A DNA stretch of 64,000 bases, taken from assembly GCF_008801925.2 (NCBI RefSeq), contig NZ_CP062803.1, positions 434,001 through 498,000 of the forward strand. The letters are read 5' to 3'. Position 1 is the stretch's first letter; each line of letters begins with the position of its first letter. A program made the translations under genes and the position numbers. The notes under the pieces were generated by a model that did no database searches, was not told the DNA's origin, and saw only the letters and a program-made list of their open reading frames with translations. This DNA comes from Cupriavidus basilensis. Its GTDB lineage: Bacteria; Pseudomonadota; Gammaproteobacteria; Burkholderiales; Burkholderiaceae. Shown in pieces: positions 57,674-64,000 of this stretch.

Positions 57674-58819
57674 TCAGCCGAGCAGTGCGTCGGCGAATTC
57701 CTCGGCCTTGAAGGGCTGCAGGTCCTCGACCTTCTCGCCCACGCCGATGAAGTAGACCGGCACCGGGCGCTGGCGCGCGATCGCGGCCAGGATACCGCCC
57801 TTGGCGGTGCCGTCGAGCTTGGTCACGATCAGCCCGGTCAGGCCCAGCGCGTCGTCGAACGCCTTGACCTGGGACAGCGCGTTCTGGCCGGTGTTGGCGT
57901 CGATCACCAGCAGCGATTCGTGTGGCGCGTTCGGCATCGCCTTGGCGATGACACGCTTGACCTTCTTCAGCTCTTCCATCAGGTGCAGCTGCGTGGGCAG
58001 GCGACCCGCGGTATCGGCCATCACGATATCGATGCCGCGTGCGCGTGCCGCGTTGACCGCGTCGAAGATCACCGCCGCCGGGTCGCCACTTTCCTGCGAG
58101 ACCACCGTGACATTGTTGCGCTCGCCCCAGATGGTCAACTGCTCGCGCGCGGCGGCGCGGAAGGTGTCGCCCGCGGCCAGCAGCACGGACTGGTCATAGC
58201 TCTGGAAGTGCTTGCACAGCTTGCCGATGCTGGTGGTCTTGCCGGCGCCGTTCACCCCCGAGATCATCATCACCAGCGGCTGCTCGCGGCCCAGGGACAT
58301 GGTCTTCTCGAGCGGGCGCAGCAGCTCGGTCAGCAGCTCGCGCAGCGCGGCCTTGACGCCTTCGGCGGTTTCGATGCGTTCGGTCTTGACGCGGCGGCGC
58401 AGCGCGCTCAGCAGGTGCTCGGTAGCCTCGACGCCGGCGTCGGCCATGATCAGGGCCGTTTCCAGGTCCTCGAACAGGTCTTCGTCGACCTTGACGCCAA
58501 CAAACAGCGTGCCCAGATTGCGGCTGGTCTTGGACAGGCCGGTGCGCAAACGTTGCATCCAGCCGCGCTTGGCCTCGGCGGAGGCGGCCGGCGGCGGGGT
58601 CAGGACCAGTTCCTCGGCAGCGGCCGGAGCCGCACTCCGGACTGGCTGGATGGCGGTTGGCGGGACGGGAACGGCGGCGGCCGGGGCAGGCCCGGCCGCG
58701 GGAATGGGGGGGGGCGCGCTGGCGGGCGCCGCGGCCGGAGTGGCGGCGGGCGCCGGGCTTTGCACCTCGGGCGGCGCACTGGCCGGTTCGGCCTTGCGCT
58801 TCTTCCAGAAACTAAACAT
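57674..58819 (-). CDS. ftsY: signal recognition particle receptor FtsY
   Basis: A 381-residue SRP-receptor GTPase. The N-terminal acidic region of E. coli FtsY is replaced by a long Ala/Pro-rich linker (about 10-75). The NG domain follows, with G1 GVNGAGKTTSIGKL, DTAGRLPTQ, and TKLDGTAKGG. It brings ribosomes making membrane proteins to SecYEG. The ATG at 58819 (MFSFWKKRK) is chosen. It is divergent from the first M16 peptidase gene with only 60 bp between starts, a common arrangement. Confidence 0.95.
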   Translation of the reverse strand: MFSFWKKRKAEPASAPPEVQSPAPAATPAAAPASAPPPIPAAGPAPAAAVPVPPTAIQPVRSAAPAAAEELVLTPPPAASAEAKRGWMQRLRTGLSKTSRNLGTLFVGVKVDEDLFEDLETALIMADAGVEATEHLLSALRRRVKTERIETAEGVKAALRELLTELLRPLEKTMSLGREQPLVMMISGVNGAGKTTSIGKLCKHFQSYDQSVLLAAGDTFRAAAREQLTIWGERNNVTVVSQESGDPAAVIFDAVNAARARGIDIVMADTAGRLPTQLHLMEELKKVKRVIAKAMPNAPHESLLVIDANTGQNALSQVKAFDDALGLTGLIVTKLDGTAKGGILAAIARQRPVPVYFIGVGEKVEDLQPFKAEEFADALLG

Positions 58820-58879
58820 TGGGAAAGGGGTCAATACCCCGGTAGAATCAATCGCCAAAATTCTAGCAGACGGGGTCCC

Positions 58880-60409
58880 ATGAACCATTGTGCTGTCAGG
58901 TCCAGGTCGGGCGCCGCCCGTACCGCTTCGCTTCTTGCCGGCGCCGGCGCTGTTCGCCCGGCCGCTTTCTCCCGGCGCCTCGTTCCCACCCTCTTGTTGA
59001 TCGCGATGCCCTGGTTCGGCGCGGCCTATGCGCAGACCGCCGTGGCGCCGCCGCCGTTGCCGGCTGGCCAGGCCCCCGCCGCGCAAACCGCCGCGGCGCA
59101 GGCCGATACCACCGAGTTCAAGCTGTCCAACGGCATGCGGGTCATCGTCAAGGAAGACCATCGCGCGCCCACCGTAGCCCACCAGATCTGGTATCGCGTG
59201 GGTGGCATGGATGAGGTCAGTGGCACCACTGGCGTGGCGCACATGCTTGAACACATGATGTTCAAGGGTACACCAAAGGTCGGGCCGGGCGAGTTTTCCA
59301 AGCAGATCGCCGCACTGGGCGGGCGCGAGAACGCCATGACCAACCGCGACTTCACGCTCTATTACCAGCAGATCAGCAAGCAGTACCTGCCGAAGATGAT
59401 GGAGCTGGAAGCCGACCGCATGGCCAACCTCATCATCAAGAAGGATGAGTTCGAGCGGGAAATGAAGGTCGTGATGGAAGAGCGGCGCCTGCGCACGGAC
59501 GACTCCGCGCGCGGCACGGTCTACGAGCAGTTGCTGGCCACCGTCTACACCGCCGGGCCCTACCGGCATCCCGTGATCGGCTGGCCGGCCGACCTGGTCA
59601 ACATGCGCGTGGAAGACGTGCAGGCCTGGTACAAGAACTGGTACGTGCCCGACAACGCGCTGCTGGTGATAACGGGCGACGTCACGGCGGCCGAGGTCAG
59701 GGCGCTGGCGGAGCGCACCTACGGCAAGCTCAAGGCCCGCACGCTGCCGCTGCGCAAGGACCAGCAGGAGCCGGCGCAGAAGGGCATCAAGCGGATCTGG
59801 GTCAAGGCCCCAGCCGAGAACCCCTACGTGGTCCTGGCGTACAAGGTGCCGCGCCTGCGCGATGTCGAGAGGGACGTCGATCCCTACGCCCTGGAAGTCC
59901 TCTCCGCCGTGCTCAATGGCTATGACAACGCCCGCCTGACGCGCGACCTGGTGCGCGAGCGCCGCATCGCCGACGACGTCAACGTGGGCTACGACAGCAT
60001 CAACCGCGGCGAGTCCCTGATGGTGCTCGACGGTACGCCGGCCACCGGCCATACCACCGAGGAGATTGAGCGCGCGCTGCGCGACGAGATCGCCCGCATT
60101 GCGCGCGAAGGCGTGTCGCCCGCAGAGCTCAAGCGGGTCAAGGCGCAGGTGGTGGCGGCGCAGATCTACAAGCGCGACTCGGTGTTCGGGCAGGGCATGG
60201 AGATCGGCGTGGCCGAGATCGCCGGTATTTCCTGGCGCCAGCTCGACCGCATGCTCGACAAGATCAAGGCCGTCACGCCGGAACAGGTGCAGGCGGTGGC
60301 GGGCAAATACTTCAACGACGATAACCTGACCGTGGCGACCCTGCTGCCGCAGCCGATCGACCCGAACAAGGCGAAGGCTCCGGCCGGCGCCGCCGACTCG
60401 CTCCGCTGA
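58880..60409 (+). CDS. M16 zinc metallopeptidase, catalytic subunit
   Basis: A 509-residue exported peptidase. A signal peptide ends near AYA-QT (about 51) and is followed by a Pro/Ala spacer. The inverted zinc motif HxxEH is complete (His121, Glu124, His125 in AHMLEHMMFKGT), and the third ligand glutamate is in VVMEERRLRTDD. Two M16 half-domains can be read, the second starting near 260. It probably pairs with the next, non-catalytic gene. Substrates are unknown; such pairs process or degrade periplasmic peptides. Confidence 0.94.
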   Translation: MNHCAVRSRSGAARTASLLAGAGAVRPAAFSRRLVPTLLLIAMPWFGAAYAQTAVAPPPLPAGQAPAAQTAAAQADTTEFKLSNGMRVIVKEDHRAPTVAHQIWYRVGGMDEVSGTTGVAHMLEHMMFKGTPKVGPGEFSKQIAALGGRENAMTNRDFTLYYQQISKQYLPKMMELEADRMANLIIKKDEFEREMKVVMEERRLRTDDSARGTVYEQLLATVYTAGPYRHPVIGWPADLVNMRVEDVQAWYKNWYVPDNALLVITGDVTAAEVRALAERTYGKLKARTLPLRKDQQEPAQKGIKRIWVKAPAENPYVVLAYKVPRLRDVERDVDPYALEVLSAVLNGYDNARLTRDLVRERRIADDVNVGYDSINRGESLMVLDGTPATGHTTEEIERALRDEIARIAREGVSPAELKRVKAQVVAAQIYKRDSVFGQGMEIGVAEIAGISWRQLDRMLDKIKAVTPEQVQAVAGKYFNDDNLTVATLLPQPIDPNKAKAPAGAADSLR

Positions 60410-60433
60410 GCGCTCTAGAGGACAGGACCCAAG

Positions 60434-61795
60434 ATGCCTCTCTTTGCCCCGACGATCCCGTCGCCACGCCTGTTGCGCCGCCTGGCAGGCGCGGCTTGCG
60501 GTGCGCTTGCCCTGATCGCCTCGCAGGCCGCGCTGGCTGCGATCCCGATCGAGCAGTGGACCACCTCCACCGGCGCCCGCGTGTATTTCGTGCGCAGCCC
60601 GTCCATTCCCATGCTCGACGTCAATATGGATTTCGACGCCGGCAGCCGCTATGACCCGGCCGGCAAGGCCGGCCTTGCCACGCTCGCCTCGGCCCTGCTC
60701 GACAAGGGCGCGGCCGCGCAGGATGGCCAGCCGGCCCGCGATGAAGCGCAGGTGGCTGACGCCTTCGCCGACACCGGCGCCGACTTCGGCGGCGCCGCCA
60801 GCAGCGATCGCGGCGGCATCGGCCTGCGCACGCTGACTTCCGAGCCGGAACTCAGCCAGTCGCTCGCGCTGGCCGGGCAGCTGATCAAGGCGCCGGCCTA
60901 CCCGGACGCCGTGGTGGCGCGCGAGAAGCAACGCCTGATCACCGCCATCCGCGAGGCCGATACCAAGCCCGGCGTGATCGCCGACAAGATGGTGTCGCGT
61001 GCGATCTATCCGTCGCACCCGTATGGCGTGTCGCCGACCGAGGCCAGCGTCGAATCGATCACCCGAGCCGATATCGAGCGCTTCTGGCGGGACAATTTCA
61101 CGGCGTCGCGTGCCGTCTTGACGCTGATCGGCGCCATCGACCGCAAGCAGGCTGAGGCCATTGCCGAGCAGCTGACGCGCGGCCTGCCGGCTGGCGCCAC
61201 ACCGCCTACGATGCCCCCGGTGCAGCTCAAGATCCCGGCTAGCGAGCAGCGCGTGCCGCATCCGGCGCAGCAGGCTACGGTAGCCATCAGCCAGCCCGCC
61301 ATCGCGCGTGGTGATCCCGACTACTTTGCCCTGCTGGTGGGCAACTACGTGCTCGGCGGTGGCGGCTTCAGCTCGCGCCTGACCGACGAGGTGCGGGAAA
61401 AGCGCGGCCTCACCTACGGCGTCGACAGCTACTTCGCACCCGCCAAGCAGGCAGGCCCCTTCGGCATCAGCTTGCAGACCAAGAAGGCACAGACCAATGA
61501 AGCGCTGGCGCTGGTGCGCAAGGTGCTGGCGCAGTACGTGGCGCAAGGCCCCACCGACACCGAACTGAAGGCCGCCAAGGACAATCTGGTCAACGGCTTC
61601 CCGCTGCGCATCGACAGCAACCGCAAGCTGCTGACCAATGTGGCCAATATCGGCTGGTACGGGCTGCCGCTGGACTACCTTGACACCTGGACCGCCCAGA
61701 TCGGCAAGGTTACCCGTGCCCAGGTCCGCGAAGCCTTCCAGCGCCACGTGTTCCCGGACGCCATGGCGACCGTCATCGTGGGTGGACCGGAATAA
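60434..61795 (+). CDS. M16 peptidase-like protein, non-catalytic partner
   Basis: A 453-residue exported homologue of the preceding protein. A signal peptide covers residues 1-35. Where the zinc motif would be, the sequence reads GLATLASALLDKG, so the HxxEH ligands are missing. The second half keeps the conserved DEVREKRGLTYGVDSYF segment that lines the cleft. Heterodimers of one active and one inactive M16 protein are well known. It lies 24 bp downstream of the active gene. Confidence 0.93.
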   Translation: MPLFAPTIPSPRLLRRLAGAACGALALIASQAALAAIPIEQWTTSTGARVYFVRSPSIPMLDVNMDFDAGSRYDPAGKAGLATLASALLDKGAAAQDGQPARDEAQVADAFADTGADFGGAASSDRGGIGLRTLTSEPELSQSLALAGQLIKAPAYPDAVVAREKQRLITAIREADTKPGVIADKMVSRAIYPSHPYGVSPTEASVESITRADIERFWRDNFTASRAVLTLIGAIDRKQAEAIAEQLTRGLPAGATPPTMPPVQLKIPASEQRVPHPAQQATVAISQPAIARGDPDYFALLVGNYVLGGGGFSSRLTDEVREKRGLTYGVDSYFAPAKQAGPFGISLQTKKAQTNEALALVRKVLAQYVAQGPTDTELKAAKDNLVNGFPLRIDSNRKLLTNVANIGWYGLPLDYLDTWTAQIGKVTRAQVREAFQRHVFPDAMATVIVGGPE

Positions 61796-61872
61796 CGCAG
61801 TGACAGGAGCGGGCGCCGGGAGGCGTTCCCGGCGCTTGCGCTTTTCCGCGCCGCAGGCTCTACAATCACGGC

Positions 61873-63208
<1,336 letters not shown>

Positions 63209-63277
63209 AATAGAGTCTTGCAACATGTCGGCCGCGGCCAGTCGGGCGCGGGGCATGCTGGGTTCAAAGGAAACACC

Positions 63278-63538
63278 ATGGCACTATTGATCACCGACGA
63301 CTGCATCAATTGCGACGTTTGTGAGCCGGAGTGCCCAAACGAAGCCATTTCGATGGGGCCCGAGATCTATGAGATCGACCCCAACAAATGTACCGAATGC
63401 GTTGGGCACTTCGACGAGCCGCAGTGCCAGCAGGTTTGTCCTGTGGCTTGCATCCCGCACGATCCCAACCGCATTGAGACGCGCGAGATCCTGATGGATC
63501 GCTACCGTCTCCTTACGGCGGCCAAACGGGCAGCCTGA
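63278..63538 (+). CDS. YfhL-type 2[4Fe-4S] ferredoxin
   Basis: An 86-residue ferredoxin. The first cluster ligands are Cys9-x2-Cys12-x2-Cys15 and Cys19. The second set is Cys38-x2-Cys41, then Cys50, Cys54 and Cys58 after an eight-residue insertion, the pattern of YfhL/Allochromatium-type low-potential ferredoxins. The partner enzyme is unknown. It follows coaD in most Burkholderiales. Confidence 0.95.
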   Translation: MALLITDDCINCDVCEPECPNEAISMGPEIYEIDPNKCTECVGHFDEPQCQQVCPVACIPHDPNRIETREILMDRYRLLTAAKRAA

Positions 63539-63575
63539 GTTGCCACAGCGGCTTGCGGCACGAAGTTCGCATCAC

Positions 63576-63613
63576 AAAAAACCCCATGACCTTCGCGGTG
63601 ATGGGGTTTTTTG
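63576..63613. terminator. bidirectional terminator between the ferredoxin gene and pth
   Basis: ACCCCAT and ATGGGGT pair, with partial pairing of GACC and GGTG around TTCGC; A residues lie left and T residues right of the stem. Confidence 0.88.
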
Positions 63614-63637
63614 TTTGGGCACGCGCGTTCAGCGGTT

Positions 63638-64000
63638 TCAGCGGTTCGTATGCAGTTCCAGCATGGCGCGCTCGGACTCGCCTTTGGCCAGCAACCCAAG
63701 CGGTGCGATGCTGCGGTCGATGGCTTCGTCGATGGCCTGCTGCTCCTCGCGGCGTGGTGGCTTCAGCACGAAATTGATCACATCTTCGCGCTCGCCGCCG
63801 CCACCGGCCGCATTGCGCGGATGGCCGACGCCAATGCGCAGGCGCCAGTAGTCCTGGGTGGTCAGGTGTGCGGAAATGTCCTTGAGGCCATTGTGGCCAC
63901 CCGCGCCACCGCCACGCTTGAGCTTGACGGTGCCCGAGGGCAGGTCCATCTCGTCATGGGCCACCACGATCTCGTCCGGCAGGATCTTGTAGAAGCGTGC
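63638..64000 (-). CDS. pth: peptidyl-tRNA hydrolase, C-terminal part (truncated by the window edge)
   Basis: The last 120 residues of Pth, which frees tRNA from stalled peptidyl-tRNA. Diagnostic segments are VVAHDEMDLPSG, KRGGGAGGHNGLKDI and RLRIGVGHPRN. The N-terminal part, with the catalytic histidine, lies beyond base 64000. It converges on the ferredoxin gene across a shared terminator. Confidence 0.96.
   Translation of the reverse strand, partial: ARFYKILPDEIVVAHDEMDLPSGTVKLKRGGGAGGHNGLKDISAHLTTQDYWRLRIGVGHPRNAAGGGGEREDVINFVLKPPRREEQQAIDEAIDRSIAPLGLLAKGESERAMLELHTNR

Overview
This is a GC-rich, densely coded chromosomal segment of a betaproteobacterium, most likely Cupriavidus or a close relative in the Burkholderiaceae. 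The evidence is the gene order gshA-gshB-EIIA(Man)-ptsH-ptsI, a torF-glnK-amtB operon, the coxB-ctaD-ctaG-ctaE order with small Burkholderiales assembly genes, the proteobacterial-type GshA, a Bug-type (TctC) solute receptor, and three near-perfect sigma-54 promoters. It looks like core chromosome. I saw no insertion sequence, prophage, CRISPR array, rRNA or tRNA gene.

Layout. 1-1.8 kb: truncated D-Ala-D-Ala carboxypeptidase, alpha/beta hydrolase and thioredoxin-like ferredoxin, all minus strand. 2.2-6.9 kb: C4-dicarboxylate system dctA-dctB-dctD, with a sigma-54 promoter and two palindromes that look like DctD sites. 7-15.9 kb: an aromatic/histidine ammonia-lyase, a UvrD-like helicase, two thioredoxin-fold proteins, a lipoprotein, a LysE exporter, a 55-residue proline-rich protein, ComM and UbiK. 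16-19.3 kb: ammonium uptake operon torF-glnK-amtB with a sigma-54 promoter and an NtrC-like site; its AmtB carries an unusual OmpA-like N-terminal domain. 19.3-24.7 kb: a candidate structured RNA, glutathione synthesis (gshAB) and a sugar-less PTS relay. 24.8-28.2 kb: Fur-controlled bfd-bfr, then selD-mnmH. 28.2-37.8 kb: MoeB-like E1, CtpA protease, GpmA, rhodanese, glutaredoxin, SecB, GpsA, Bug receptor, TrmL, ComF and a methyltransferase. 37.8-48.4 kb: a long aa3 cytochrome oxidase cluster with copper delivery, SURF1 and heme A synthesis genes. 48.4-50.7 kb: rpoH with a CIRCE-like element, and a pirin. 50.7-56.0 kb: TrpD2-like protein, nitrate ABC importer nrtABD and regulator nasT, with an ANTAR-type two-hairpin leader and terminator upstream of nrtA. 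56.2-64 kb: FAH-family hydrolase plus zeta-class GST, ftsY, a catalytic/non-catalytic M16 pair, rsmD, coaD, ferredoxin and a truncated pth.

Nitrogen and carbon control tie several regions together. dctA, torF-glnK-amtB and nrtABD each start from a TGGCAC-N5-TTGC sigma-54 promoter. The nitrate operon adds RNA-level antitermination by the NasT encoded just upstream. The most distinctive feature is the ammonium operon: an outer-membrane protein (TorF), a PII regulator, and an ammonium channel with a secreted peptidoglycan-binding-like domain. This suggests, as inference, an ammonium uptake route organised across the cell envelope. Gene calls rest on reading the translated sequence; no database search was run.
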